37,392 nt of DNA from Xanthobacter tagetidis (GCF_003667445.1 NZ_RCTF01000027.1:1-37392), one strand, 5' to 3'; counted from the first letter of the stretch, positions 1 through 7,827 are shown. Made by a program: numbers and translations. The notes: generated by a model from the letters alone, not told the origin.

Positions 1-1261
1 CCCCGCGCAGCCGCCCCAGGCGGAGGCGCTGGGCGCGGCGGCGCTGGCGCTGCTGGAGGCGGCGGCAGCCCCCTCGCTCAAGCCGGTCATCAACCTTACC
101 GGAACGGTGCTGCACACCAATCTGGGGCGCGCCATCCTCGCCGAGGAGGCGGTCGCGGCCGCCACCGCGGCCATGCGGCAGGCGGTGGCGCTGGAGTTCG
201 ACCTCGGCGGCGGAAAGCGCGGCGAGCGCGACGACCATGTGCGCGCCTTGCTGCTGGAGCTGACCGGGGCGGAGGCGGCGACCGTCGTCAACAACAATGC
301 CGCAGCCGTGCTCATCACCCTCAACACGCTGGCGGCCGGCACCGAGTCCATCGTCTCGCGCGGCGAGCTGATCGAGATCGGCGGTGCCTTCCGCATGCCC
401 GAGATCATGGCGCGCGCCGGCACCCGGCTGCGCGAGATCGGCACCACCAACCGTACCCACCTGCGCGACTATGAGGCGGCGCTGACGCCCGAGACGGGCC
501 TGATCCTGAAGGTCCACACCTCCAATTACCGCATCGAGGGGTTCACCGCCGAGGTGCCGGCGCGGGCGCTGGCGGACCTCGCGCGAAGCCACGGCGTGCC
601 GCTGGTGAACGACCTCGGCTCGGGCACGCTGTGCGACCTCTCCGCCTATGGCCTGGTCCACGAGCCCACCGTGCGCGAGGCGGTGGCGGAAGGCGCGGAC
701 ATCGTGACCTTCTCCGGCGACAAGCTGCTGGGCGGCCCGCAGACCGGCTTCATCGTCGGCCGGGCGGAGCTGATCGCGCGGATCAACAAGAACCCCATGA
801 AGCGGGCGCTGCGGGTGGACAAGATCCGCCTCGCCGCGCTCGAAGCCACCCTCAAGCTCTATCGCGACCCGGACCGCCTGGCCGCCCGGCTGCCCACATT
901 GCGCTTCCTCACCCGCACCGCTGCGGACCTCGCGGCCGAGGCCGAGCGCCTCGCGCCGGAGATCGCCGCGCGGCTCGGCGCGGGGTTCACCGTCTCGGTC
1001 GTCGCCTGCCGCAGCCAGATCGGTTCCGGCGCGCTGCCGCTGGAAACGCTGGCGAGCGCCGGCCTCGCCCTTCGCCCCGCGGGCGGCAGCGGCCGCGCGC
1101 TTGCAGGCCTGTCGGATGCGCTGCGGCGCCTGCCGGTTCCCGTGATCGGGCGCGTGGAGGACCAGGCGCTGGTGCTGGACCTGCGCTGCCTGGACGACGG
1201 CGCGGCGCTGCTCGCCGCCTTCGATGCGCTGCCGGGAGAGGTGCGACATGGGCTGGCTTGA
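1..1261 (+). CDS. selA: L-seryl-tRNA(Sec) selenium transferase SelA (5' partial)
   Basis: SelA is a PLP enzyme that converts seryl-tRNA(Sec) to selenocysteinyl-tRNA(Sec) using selenophosphate. The frame is open from the first base, so the true start lies upstream; about 420 residues are visible. The GTG at 107 is internal, because the conserved N-terminal core (KPVINLTGTVLHTNLGRA) straddles it. The PLP-lysine motif FSGDKLLGGPQTG is at about 712-750. The C-terminal small domain ends at the TGA at 1259-1261. The stop lies 14 bases inside the next gene (ATG at 1248), so the two are translationally coupled. selB and tRNA-Sec follow on the same strand, confirming a selenocysteine operon. Family assignment is secure. 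Confidence 0.96.
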   Translation, partial: PAQPPQAEALGAAALALLEAAAAPSLKPVINLTGTVLHTNLGRAILAEEAVAAATAAMRQAVALEFDLGGGKRGERDDHVRALLLELTGAEAATVVNNNAAAVLITLNTLAAGTESIVSRGELIEIGGAFRMPEIMARAGTRLREIGTTNRTHLRDYEAALTPETGLILKVHTSNYRIEGFTAEVPARALADLARSHGVPLVNDLGSGTLCDLSAYGLVHEPTVREAVAEGADIVTFSGDKLLGGPQTGFIVGRAELIARINKNPMKRALRVDKIRLAALEATLKLYRDPDRLAARLPTLRFLTRTAADLAAEAERLAPEIAARLGAGFTVSVVACRSQIGSGALPLETLASAGLALRPAGGSGRALAGLSDALRRLPVPVIGRVEDQALVLDLRCLDDGAALLAAFDALPGEVRHGLA

Positions 1262-2051
1262 TCGCCTGAAGGGCAAGGCGCGCCCGGAGCCGTCGGCGAT
1301 CGATGCCGAGGCGGCCATGTCCGCCGCCCTCGAAGCCGCGCGACAGGGCGACTATCCCAAGGCGCTCTCGCTCTGGGAGCCGCTGGCGAGTGCCGGCCAT
1401 GCCCGCGCCCAGAACAATGTGGGCGCGTGTTTCGTGGACGGCCTCGGCGTGGACCGGGACCTCACCCTCGCCCACCGCTGGCTGGAGCTGTCCGCCGCCG
1501 GCGGCGACCCGGTGGGCATGCGCAATCTCGCCGCCCTCAACTTCAAGGGCGACGGCACGGAGCAGAACTACACCCGCGCCGCCGAACTCTACCGCGCCGC
1601 CGCAGAGAAGGGCGACGGCCCGGCCCAGGACATGCTGAGCTGGATGTTGCTGGAGGGCGAGGTCATGCCCACCGACCCCGCCGAGGCGAAGCGATGGGCC
1701 GAGGCCGCCGCGGCCCAGGGCGTCGCCGCCGCCATGACCCGGCTCGGCATGATGGCGCACAATGCGCTGGGCACCGCGCGCGACCCGGACGAAGCCGCCC
1801 GCTGGTGGCTGAAGGGTGCCGAGGCCGGCGACGCGGACGGCCAGGCCATGCTGGGCGCGGCCTATCATCTCGGCTCCGGCGTCCCGCGCGACAACCTCGC
1901 CGCCTTCGTCTGGCTGCTGCGGGCGCGGGCCGGCGGCAGCCCGCTCGCCGAGCGCTTCTTCGACGTGGTGCGCAGCCAGCTCTTCCCCCAGGAGCAGGTG
2001 GAGGCGCGCCGCCGCGCGGGGCTGCCTCTGACGGGGGCCAAGGCCCCATGA
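1248..2051 (+). CDS. SEL1-like (TPR-type) repeat protein between selA and selB
   Basis: A 267-residue protein with about five SEL1-type repeats (typical units: AQNNVGACFVDGLGV, ARWWLKGAEAGDADGQAML) from about residue 50 to 235. It has no signal peptide or membrane segment, so it is probably cytosolic. I chose the ATG at 1248 over an upstream GTG at 1224 because GGGAGAGG precedes it at the right distance. It overlaps selA by 14 bases, and its TGA overlaps the selB ATG (ATGA at 2048-2051), so it is embedded in the sel operon. SEL1 repeats form alpha-solenoid scaffolds for protein-protein contacts. A role in selenocysteine insertion or formate dehydrogenase assembly would be inference from position only. 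The name SEL1 has nothing to do with selenium. Confidence 0.9.
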   Translation: MGWLDRLKGKARPEPSAIDAEAAMSAALEAARQGDYPKALSLWEPLASAGHARAQNNVGACFVDGLGVDRDLTLAHRWLELSAAGGDPVGMRNLAALNFKGDGTEQNYTRAAELYRAAAEKGDGPAQDMLSWMLLEGEVMPTDPAEAKRWAEAAAAQGVAAAMTRLGMMAHNALGTARDPDEAARWWLKGAEAGDADGQAMLGAAYHLGSGVPRDNLAAFVWLLRARAGGSPLAERFFDVVRSQLFPQEQVEARRRAGLPLTGAKAP

Positions 2052-4186
2052 TCATCGGCACCGCCGGCCATATCGACCACGGCAAGTCGACCCTGGTACG
2101 GGCGCTCACCGGCGTCGATACCGACCGGCTGAAGGAGGAGAAGGCCCGCGGCATCTCCATCGACCTCGGCTTCGCCTATCTGCCGCTGGCCGGCGAGGAC
2201 GCGGGCGAGGACGGCGAGGTGCTCGGCTTCGTCGACGTGCCGGGCCACGAGAAGTTCGTGCACACCATGCTTGCCGGCGCGAGCGGCATCGATTTCGTGC
2301 TGCTGGTGGTGGCGGCCGACGACGGAGTGATGCCGCAGACCCGCGAGCACCTCGCCATCGTCGACCTGCTCGGCATCCGCCACGGCCTCGTCGCCCTCAC
2401 CAAGGCCGACCTCGTGGATCAGGACCGCCTCGACGCGGTGATGGCGGAGATCGCCGCCGCGCTCGACGGCACGGCGCTGGAGGGCGCGGAGATCCTGCCC
2501 GTCTCGGCGGCCACCGGCGCCGGCATCGACGCCATGCGCACCCGCCTCGCCGAAGCGGCGCGGGCCATGGGCCAGCGGGCAGCGGATGGGCGCTTCCGGC
2601 TCGCCGTCGACCGCTCCTTCACCTTGTCCGGCGCCGGAACGGTGGTGACGGGAACCGTGCTGTCGGGCCGGGTGAAGGTGGGCGACCGGATCACGGTCAG
2701 CCCTTCGGGCCTCGCCGCGCGCGTGCGCTCCATCCGCGCCCAGGACCGCACGGCGCAGGAGGGCCGCGCGGGCGACCGCTGCGGCATCAACCTCGCCGGC
2801 GACGGCATCACCAAGGAGGCGATCCAACGCGGCGACGTGGTGCTCGATCCCGCGCTGCATGCGCCCGCCGACCACCTGGACGCGACCCTGCGGGTGCTGG
2901 CGAGCGAGCCCAAGGCCGTCGGCCAGTGGTTTCCGGTGCGCCTGCACCACGGCGCGCGGGAGGTGGGCGCGCGCGTCGTCCTGCTCGGCGATCCCATCGC
3001 GCCGGGGGCGCGCGGGCAGGTGCAGCTCGTGCTGGAAGCGCCGATCGCCGCGGCGGTGGGCGACCGCTTCGTGATCCGCGACACCTCCGCCCAGCGCACG
3101 GTCGGGGGCGGCACCTTCCTCGATTTGCGCGGTCCCATCCGCAAGCGCCGGACGCCCGAGCGCCTGGCCCAGCTCGATGCCCTGGCCCTGCCCGAGCCTG
3201 AGGCCGCCCTCGGCGCGCTGCTGGAGAACGCGCCGTTCCAGGTGGACCTCATTGCCTTCGCCCGCGACCACGCATTGTCCGAGGCGCAGACCGAGGCCAT
3301 GACGGCGGCGCTCGATCTGGTGCGCATTGCCGCCGGCGAGAGCGTTGTCGCGCTGTCGCGCGGCCGTTTCGCCGCGTTCCGCGACCAGTTGCTCACCGTC
3401 CTCGACGACTTCCACACGCAGAACCCGGACCTGCCGGGCATCGGCCGCGAGCGCCTGCGCCTTGCCTTGGTGCCGCGCCTGCCGGCGCCGACCTTCCTTG
3501 CGGCGCTCCAGATGCTGCCGCGCGCGGACGTGCGGCTGGAAGGCGCGTGGGTGCGCCGCGCGAGCTTCGAGGTGCGCCTCTCGCCCCAGGACGAGGCCTT
3601 GTGGGCGCGCATCGCGCCCCTGGTCTCCGCCGAAGAGCGCTTCCGCCCGCCGCGCGTGCGCGACATCGCCGGCCTCCTGCCGGCACCGGAGCCGGAGGTG
3701 CGGCGGCTGTTCAAGTTGCTGGGCCGCATGGGGCGCCTCGACGAGGTGGCGCACGACCACTTCTTCCTGCGCAGCACGGTGGCGGAGATGGTGGCCATCG
3801 TGCGCCACCTCTCCGCCGGCCTGCCGAAGGGCGAGTTCACCGCTGCCCAGTTCCGCGACCAGGTCTCCAACGGCCGCAAGGTCGCGATCCAGATCCTCGA
3901 ATTCTTCGACCGCCACGGCGTCACGTTGCGCCGTGGAGATCTGCGCCGGGTCAACCCGCACCGTCTGGACCTCTTCGCCGCGCCGGTAGAAGATGCGCCG
4001 GCTGAGGGGCCGCGCGAAACCCAATCCGCAACGCCCTCCCCCGCTCCGGCGGGGGGCGGCGCGCCGCAAGGAAGAGAAGCGTCCCTGGTGGGGCGTCCGG
4101 ACTTCAAATCCGGGAGGGGCCGCGAGCCGGTCCTTGGTGGGTTCGACTCCCACTCTCTTCCGCCAGCCCTCCGGAACAAAAGATGA
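2048..4186 (+). CDS. selB: Selenocysteine-specific elongation factor SelB, with C-terminal extension through tRNA-Sec
   Basis: SelB is the GTPase that brings Sec-tRNA(Sec) to UGA codons marked by a SECIS hairpin. The N-terminus shows the G1 motif GHIDHGKS (residues 7-14), the G3 motif DVPGHEKF and the G4 motif TKAD, followed by EF-Tu-like domains. The C-terminal half holds the winged-helix domains that bind SECIS RNA, ending near residue 645 with GRKVAIQILEFFDRHGVTLR and RRVNPHRLDLF. E. coli SelB is 614 residues; this frame gives 712. The extra C-terminus has a Pro/Ala-rich linker (about residues 650-673) and then the in-frame translation of the tRNA-Sec gene (about 674-706). The TGA at 4184-4186 overlaps the next ATG (ATGA). 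The core is certain; whether the tail is made is unknown. Confidence 0.95.
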   Translation: MIIGTAGHIDHGKSTLVRALTGVDTDRLKEEKARGISIDLGFAYLPLAGEDAGEDGEVLGFVDVPGHEKFVHTMLAGASGIDFVLLVVAADDGVMPQTREHLAIVDLLGIRHGLVALTKADLVDQDRLDAVMAEIAAALDGTALEGAEILPVSAATGAGIDAMRTRLAEAARAMGQRAADGRFRLAVDRSFTLSGAGTVVTGTVLSGRVKVGDRITVSPSGLAARVRSIRAQDRTAQEGRAGDRCGINLAGDGITKEAIQRGDVVLDPALHAPADHLDATLRVLASEPKAVGQWFPVRLHHGAREVGARVVLLGDPIAPGARGQVQLVLEAPIAAAVGDRFVIRDTSAQRTVGGGTFLDLRGPIRKRRTPERLAQLDALALPEPEAALGALLENAPFQVDLIAFARDHALSEAQTEAMTAALDLVRIAAGESVVALSRGRFAAFRDQLLTVLDDFHTQNPDLPGIGRERLRLALVPRLPAPTFLAALQMLPRADVRLEGAWVRRASFEVRLSPQDEALWARIAPLVSAEERFRPPRVRDIAGLLPAPEPEVRRLFKLLGRMGRLDEVAHDHFFLRSTVAEMVAIVRHLSAGLPKGEFTAAQFRDQVSNGRKVAIQILEFFDRHGVTLRRGDLRRVNPHRLDLFAAPVEDAPAEGPRETQSATPSPAPAGGGAPQGREASLVGRPDFKSGRGREPVLGGFDSHSLPPALRNKR
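4070..4165 (+). tRNA. selC: tRNA-Sec (anticodon UCA)
   Basis: A 96-base selenocysteine tRNA with encoded CCA (4163-4165). The features are diagnostic: an 8-bp acceptor stem (4070-4077 with 4154-4161), a 6-bp D stem with a 4-base loop (4080-4085 with 4090-4095, loop TGGT), an anticodon stem 4097-4101 with 4109-4113 and loop CTTCAAA carrying TCA at 4104-4106, a long variable arm (about 4114-4136), and a T arm 4137-4141 with 4149-4153. The discriminator is G4162. The gene lies entirely inside the selB reading frame on the same strand, which is unusual. It is probably co-transcribed with selB and released by RNase P. Confidence 0.96.
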
Positions 4187-4662
4187 GCCTCCTTTCCGCC
4201 TTCCTGACCGATCTCGACGCTGCCCGGACGGCCGCGGACGTGGCCGAGACGCGCTATCGCGCCGAGGTCGCCGCGCAGACCCAGGCGCTGGCCACGGCCC
4301 GCGCCCATGCCTATCGCCGTGCCGACCTGATGGCCTCGCTCGCCGAGACGACGCGGGACATCGAGAGCGCCGAGCTTGCCGCGGCGGCGGGCCAGGCGCT
4401 GCTGCGCGCCCGCCTCGGCTGGGACGACGACAGCCCCGCCCGCTCCGAGGTTCTGACCCGATTCTCGGATGTGGCGCTGGCGCTGTACGCCGCCGGCCAC
4501 GAGGCGGACGGAGCGGAGGCGGACGCCCCCGCCCCGGCCGAGCCCGCGGCGCCCGCCGAAGCCCTGGCGGCGTTCGAGGACTGGTATCTCGCCACGCGCG
4601 AGACCCCGTTCTGGTATCTGTTTGACCACTATTTTCCGGAGACGCCCCTTGTCGACTTCTAG
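4183..4662 (+). CDS. Hypothetical protein of the sel operon (159 aa)
   Basis: I do not recognise this family. The N-terminal 90 residues are Ala/Arg/Glu-rich and predicted helical, probably coiled coil (LDAARTAADVAETRYRAEVA). An acidic Ala/Pro linker follows at about 112-130, then a conserved-looking aromatic C-terminus (DWYLATRETPFWYLFDHYF). There is no signal peptide or membrane segment. Its ATG overlaps the TGA that ends the extended selB frame (ATGA at 4183-4186), and its own end overlaps the next gene by 14 bases. It therefore belongs to the selenocysteine operon and could help selenoprotein (for example formate dehydrogenase) maturation, but that is inference from context only. Confidence 0.8.
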   Translation: MSLLSAFLTDLDAARTAADVAETRYRAEVAAQTQALATARAHAYRRADLMASLAETTRDIESAELAAAAGQALLRARLGWDDDSPARSEVLTRFSDVALALYAAGHEADGAEADAPAPAEPAAPAEALAAFEDWYLATRETPFWYLFDHYFPETPLVDF

Positions 4663-5119
4663 GCGCAAGCCGCGCGCCGGCGGGGCGAAGGCGCGCACAC
4701 ATGAGGGGCACGCCGCCGGCGGCCCCTCGCTCGCCGATTCCGTGCCGCCCGCCGACGACTTCTCCGACTGGCTCGCCGAGACCTATGCCCAGGAGGGCGA
4801 CTTCACGGCCCTGGTGGTGCTGGTGGCCATCGGCGAGACGCGCGTGACGCCGCTCGCCTCCACCTTCCTCACCTTCGTGGGCGACGAGATCGGCTGGTCG
4901 CAGATCGCCGGCCTGTTCGCCGGCGCGAAGAAGGCTTGGGACGGCGTGAGCTTCTTCCCGGTACTCGATGCCGACGGGCCGATCGAGAATGCCGAGGCGC
5001 GGGCGCGCCTGCGCCAGCTTGAATCGCGCCTCACGGAAGACCGGCTGGTGCTGAACGAGGGCGCCTTCTTCGATTCCTGGGGCCGCAAGATGAAGATCGA
5101 GGAGATCGCGCCGCACTGA
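4649..5119 (+). CDS. Hypothetical protein of the sel operon (156 aa)
   Basis: Not recognised as a known family. I chose the TTG start at 4649 because GGAG lies 8 bases upstream (4637-4640) and the resulting protein (MSTSRRKPRAGGAK...) begins inside the end of the preceding gene, as is usual in this operon; an ATG at about 4700 is not in this frame. The N-terminal 30 residues are basic and disordered. The remainder is a compact alpha/beta-looking domain (DWLAETYAQEGDFTALVVLV, then EIGWSQIAGLFAGAKKAWDG) ending in GRKMKIEEIAPH. No catalytic motif is evident. It is the last gene of the operon and converges with the dipeptidase gene 16 bases away. Function unknown. Confidence 0.75.
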   Translation: MSTSRRKPRAGGAKARTHEGHAAGGPSLADSVPPADDFSDWLAETYAQEGDFTALVVLVAIGETRVTPLASTFLTFVGDEIGWSQIAGLFAGAKKAWDGVSFFPVLDADGPIENAEARARLRQLESRLTEDRLVLNEGAFFDSWGRKMKIEEIAPH

Positions 5120-5135
5120 GCGACGTGTCGCCGCT

Positions 5136-5855
5136 TCAGCGGATGGGAAAGTCGAAATAGGTGGTGGGAAACGGCTCGTCCTTCAGCGTGAAGTGCCACC
5201 ATTCCTTGGCGAAGGGGACGAAGCCGTGGCGCGTCATGAGGTCGGCGAGGCGCTGGCGGCTCGCCTTCTGGGCTGCCGTCACGGCGTCGGATTCCGGCCA
5301 GGAGCGCGGGCTGAAGAGGTCGAAGGGGGTGCCCATGTCCACCTCCGCGCCGGTTGCGGCCTGCACCAAGGTGAGGTCGAGCGTCGAGCCGCGCGAATGG
5401 CCTGACCTTGAGGCGATATAGCCCTCCTTGAACAGCTCGGACTTGGCGAGGTCGGGATAATAGGCGGCCTTTGTGCCCTCGTCGGCAAGGTCCGACGCCC
5501 AGCGCGCGAAATGGGCCACGGCGCGGGCCGGCCGGTAGCAGTCGAACAGCTTCAGCAGGTAGCCCTGCCGGCGGGCATCCTCCGCCACCTTGGCGAGCGC
5601 CTCCGCCGCAGGCCGGGTCAGGAAGCAGCGCGCGGCCTCGTAGCCGTCCACGCGGGTGCCGACGAAATTGTCGCTGCCGAAATAGCGCACGTCGAGAATG
5701 ACGCCGGGCACGATCTGGGCGACGTCCACGAACATGGCCGGCCGGTCGGTGCGGGCCTCGGCGGGCGGCACAAGCGTGGACAGGCCAAGGGCAAGAGCCG
5801 CAGGTTTCACCACTTGATCCATGACGCGTGCGACCATCGGCGGGAGGAGAGCCAT
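5136..5855 (-). CDS. D-alanyl-D-alanine dipeptidase, VanX/DdpX type (peptidase M15D)
   Basis: A zinc dipeptidase of the VanX/DdpX family that cleaves free D-Ala-D-Ala. The family motifs are present: the substrate-binding arginine in FDCYRPARA, the metal motif SGHSRGSTLDLTL (SxHxxGxxxD), and EWWHF with the catalytic glutamate and last zinc histidine. The N-terminal 35 residues hold a hydrophobic stretch ending near AEA (residue 34), so export to the periplasm is likely. The exact start is uncertain, since internal ATGs at residues 7 and 12 would also keep the signal. There are no resistance genes alongside, so cell-wall turnover or use of D-Ala-D-Ala as a nutrient is more likely than glycopeptide resistance. 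Confidence 0.9.
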   Translation of the reverse strand: MALLPPMVARVMDQVVKPAALALGLSTLVPPAEARTDRPAMFVDVAQIVPGVILDVRYFGSDNFVGTRVDGYEAARCFLTRPAAEALAKVAEDARRQGYLLKLFDCYRPARAVAHFARWASDLADEGTKAAYYPDLAKSELFKEGYIASRSGHSRGSTLDLTLVQAATGAEVDMGTPFDLFSPRSWPESDAVTAAQKASRQRLADLMTRHGFVPFAKEWWHFTLKDEPFPTTYFDFPIR

Positions 5856-5997
5856 CGGCGCAGCCTAGAGCTCTCTGCCCGGCCTGGGAACCGGCGCGCG
5901 CCAAGGACGAGCCACTGCCCGTCCGGCCGAGCGAACGGCCCGCCAGAAACGGAAACGGCGGCCCGCCTGGGGCCGCCGCGCATTCCGCAGGGTGATG

Positions 5998-6516
5998 TCA
6001 GGAGAAGAAGCTGGTGATGGTCTGCCAGATGCTCTTCTTGGGCGCAGCGGCGGCGTCCGCCGAAACCGGCTTGCCGTCGGTGCCGACGGTCGCCGGGCCG
6101 GACTGGGCCTTGGCCACGGCCTCGGCGCTGAAGACGCCGGCAAAGGCGGGGATCTTGGAGAGGGTGACGGGGCCGGCCATGCCATCGGGCTCAAGGCCGT
6201 TCTTCTCCTGGAACGCCTTCACCGCCTTGGCGGTGCCGGGGCCGAACTGGCCGTCGGCGGCGATGCCCAGGGCGGTCTGGAGCTTCTTCACCGCCTCGCC
6301 CTTGGTGCCGACGGTCAGCAGGATCAGCTCCGGCAGGCCCATGGCGGAGAAGGTGTCCGGCCCGGCGACGCCATCGGCGGAAAGGCCGTTGGCCTTCTGG
6401 TAGGCCTTCAGGGCCTCCTCGGTGGCGGGACCGAACTGGCCGTCGGCGCTCACGCCGAGCTTGGCCTGGAGAATCTTGACCGGCTCGCCGGCCAGTCCGC
6501 GCTTCAGAATCGCCAT
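5998..6516 (-). CDS. Peptidoglycan-binding protein with two PG_binding_1 domains
   Basis: 172 residues with two tandem peptidoglycan-binding type 1 repeats, at about residues 5-60 and 68-122. Both carry the repeat signature (KLGVSADGQFGPATEEALKA and ALGIAADGQFGPGTAKAVKA, each followed by an NGL..DG.AG sequence). The last 45 residues are low complexity and end in KKSIWQTITSFFS. No catalytic domain and no classical signal peptide are visible. The start is supported by AGGGGA upstream of the ATG at 6516. It lies downstream of the long untranslated stretch 6517-6936 and upstream of the D-Ala-D-Ala dipeptidase on the same strand, so a shared cell-wall role is plausible. This is a structural binding module, not an enzyme by itself. 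Confidence 0.88.
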   Translation of the reverse strand: MAILKRGLAGEPVKILQAKLGVSADGQFGPATEEALKAYQKANGLSADGVAGPDTFSAMGLPELILLTVGTKGEAVKKLQTALGIAADGQFGPGTAKAVKAFQEKNGLEPDGMAGPVTLSKIPAFAGVFSAEAVAKAQSGPATVGTDGKPVSADAAAAPKKSIWQTITSFFS

Positions 6517-6720
6517 CGCTGTTCCCCTGATGAATGGGATGGAGGTCCGGACCCTGCCCTGTCGGGCGGGACCGGGTGGACGAGCGCCCGCGCTGTCGCG
6601 CCGTGGCCCCGATCACCGGGCGAGCCACAGCGTTCGGAGAAGGCGAAACACCCTCGACCGCCAATCACATACTACCAACGCATGACAAAAGCATGCGAAT
6701 TGCGAGGGGGAAAAGAAAAA

Positions 6721-6746
6721 TGCCGGGCCCGATGAAAGGCCCGGCA
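6721..6746 (-). terminator. Rho-independent terminator downstream of the LysR gene
   Basis: A perfect 9-bp stem (6721-6729 with 6738-6746, TGCCGGGCC/GGCCCGGCA, 8-base loop). On the - strand it is followed by a T-rich run (complement of 6705-6720, TTTTTCTTTTCCCCC). It lies 190 bases past the lysR stop and so probably ends the trxB-lysR transcript. The remaining untranslated sequence 6517-6936 shows no convincing gene. Confidence 0.75.
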
Positions 6747-6822
6747 AGTATCGCCGCAGAGCGGCGAACCTTCCAGAGGGGAACAGCTGAGGCACCGCAT
6801 AGGATGCGTTCAGCGCATGTAT

Positions 6823-6847
6823 AAAATGCCTGCCGCATAGGCATTTT
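6823..6847 (-). terminator. Bidirectional terminator-like hairpin
   Basis: A perfect 9-bp inverted repeat (AAAATGCCT at 6823-6831, AGGCATTTT at 6839-6847, loop of 7). Because the arms end in A and T runs, it reads as a hairpin with a T tract on both strands. It is the first hairpin after the lysR stop (6937), about 90 bases away, ahead of the stronger one at 6721-6746. Its function as a terminator is inferred. Confidence 0.5.
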
Positions 6848-6936
6848 GCAACGCCGTTTGATCGCATAACAGGCATGTGCTGGACGCTGGGCTGCCCACA
6901 CGAGCGAGGCAGCCGGGTACCTGGAATGGGTCTTTC

Positions 6937-7827
6937 TCAATAATTCCAGCGCTGGGCCTTGGAAATCAGAAAGTCCCGAAACACTTGAATCCGCGCAACG
7001 GAGCGCATTTCCTGGGCATAGGTGAAATAGGCTTCGAGCTTGGGCGTCTCGCGGTCGGTGAAGAGCGGCACGAGCGACGTCGAATCGTCAGAAAGGTAGT
7101 CCGGTAGAGTTCCAATGCCGACGCCCCGTTCAACCGCGCGCTTGAGGCCAAGCACGTTGTTCACCTCGAAGGCGGGAATGCGCGGCGTCGAGCCGTCGCG
7201 GCCGGCATGCTCCAGCCAGTTGAGGCCCTGGAAATAGGACGGGATCGGCCCGCCGAGCAGCAGGATGCGGTGCTTGTCCAGTTCGTCCACGGTGCGCGGC
7301 TGGCCGTGGCGCTTGAGATAGTCCGCCGAGGCATAAGCGTGGAAATGCACGGTGAAGAGCTTCCTCTGCACCAGGTCCGGCTGCACCGGCTGGCGCATGC
7401 GGATGGCGACATCCGCCTCGCGCATGGCAAGGTCCAGCTCCTCGTCGGTGAGGATCAATTGGATGCGGATGTCGGGATAAAGCTCGACGAACTCGCCCAC
7501 CCGCGCCGTGAGCCAGTGGGTGCCGAGGCCCATGGTGGTGGTCACGCGCAGGTCGCCGTTGGGCTTCTCCCGGCTGTCGGTCAGCTGGGCGCGCGCCGAT
7601 TCGAGCTTCAGGAACACCTCGTGGGCGGTGCGGTAGAGCAGCTCGCCCTGCTCGGTCAGGATCAGGCCACGGGCATGGCGGTGGAACAACGGAACCTTCA
7701 GCTCCGCCTCCAAAGCCGAGACCTGCCGGCTCACCGCCGATTGCGACAGGCCGAGCGTCTCACCCGCATGGGTGAAGGAGCCCGCCTCGGCGGCGACGTG
7801 GAAGACCTTCAGCTTGTCCCAATCCAT
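6937..7827 (-). CDS. lsrB: LysR-family regulator, LsrB/VtlR type
   Basis: A 296-residue LysR-type transcription factor. The N-terminal winged HTH is clear (MDWDKLKVFHVAAEAGSFTH... TLGLSQSAVSRQVSALE, residues 1-60), followed by the periplasmic-binding-like effector domain (about 90-290). The MDWDKL start and position directly downstream of trxB on the same strand match LsrB of Sinorhizobium and VtlR of Brucella/Agrobacterium, which control envelope, redox and small-RNA genes. The orthology is inferred from these two features. I see no cysteine anywhere in the protein, although redox sensing by S. meliloti LsrB has been attributed to cysteines. The gap to trxB is 110 bases and contains a hairpin (7906-7926), so partial read-through is possible. 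Confidence 0.9.
   Translation of the reverse strand: MDWDKLKVFHVAAEAGSFTHAGETLGLSQSAVSRQVSALEAELKVPLFHRHARGLILTEQGELLYRTAHEVFLKLESARAQLTDSREKPNGDLRVTTTMGLGTHWLTARVGEFVELYPDIRIQLILTDEELDLAMREADVAIRMRQPVQPDLVQRKLFTVHFHAYASADYLKRHGQPRTVDELDKHRILLLGGPIPSYFQGLNWLEHAGRDGSTPRIPAFEVNNVLGLKRAVERGVGIGTLPDYLSDDSTSLVPLFTDRETPKLEAYFTYAQEMRSVARIQVFRDFLISKAQRWNY

Noticed and set aside
4183..4186. The TGA ending the extended selB frame as a selenocysteine codon
   Set aside because: Stop/start ATGA overlaps are common in this window, the next gene begins there, and I see no SECIS-like hairpin directly downstream.
1865..5116. 1083-codon open frame on the - strand opposite selB and its neighbours
   Set aside because: A shadow of high-GC coding on the + strand. 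It is His/Arg/Gly-rich with no domain, and selB plus tRNA-Sec on the + strand are certain.
5136..5855. VanX-type gene as part of a glycopeptide-resistance cluster
   Set aside because: No vanH, vanA-type ligase or vanRS genes are nearby; stand-alone D-Ala-D-Ala dipeptidases are common.
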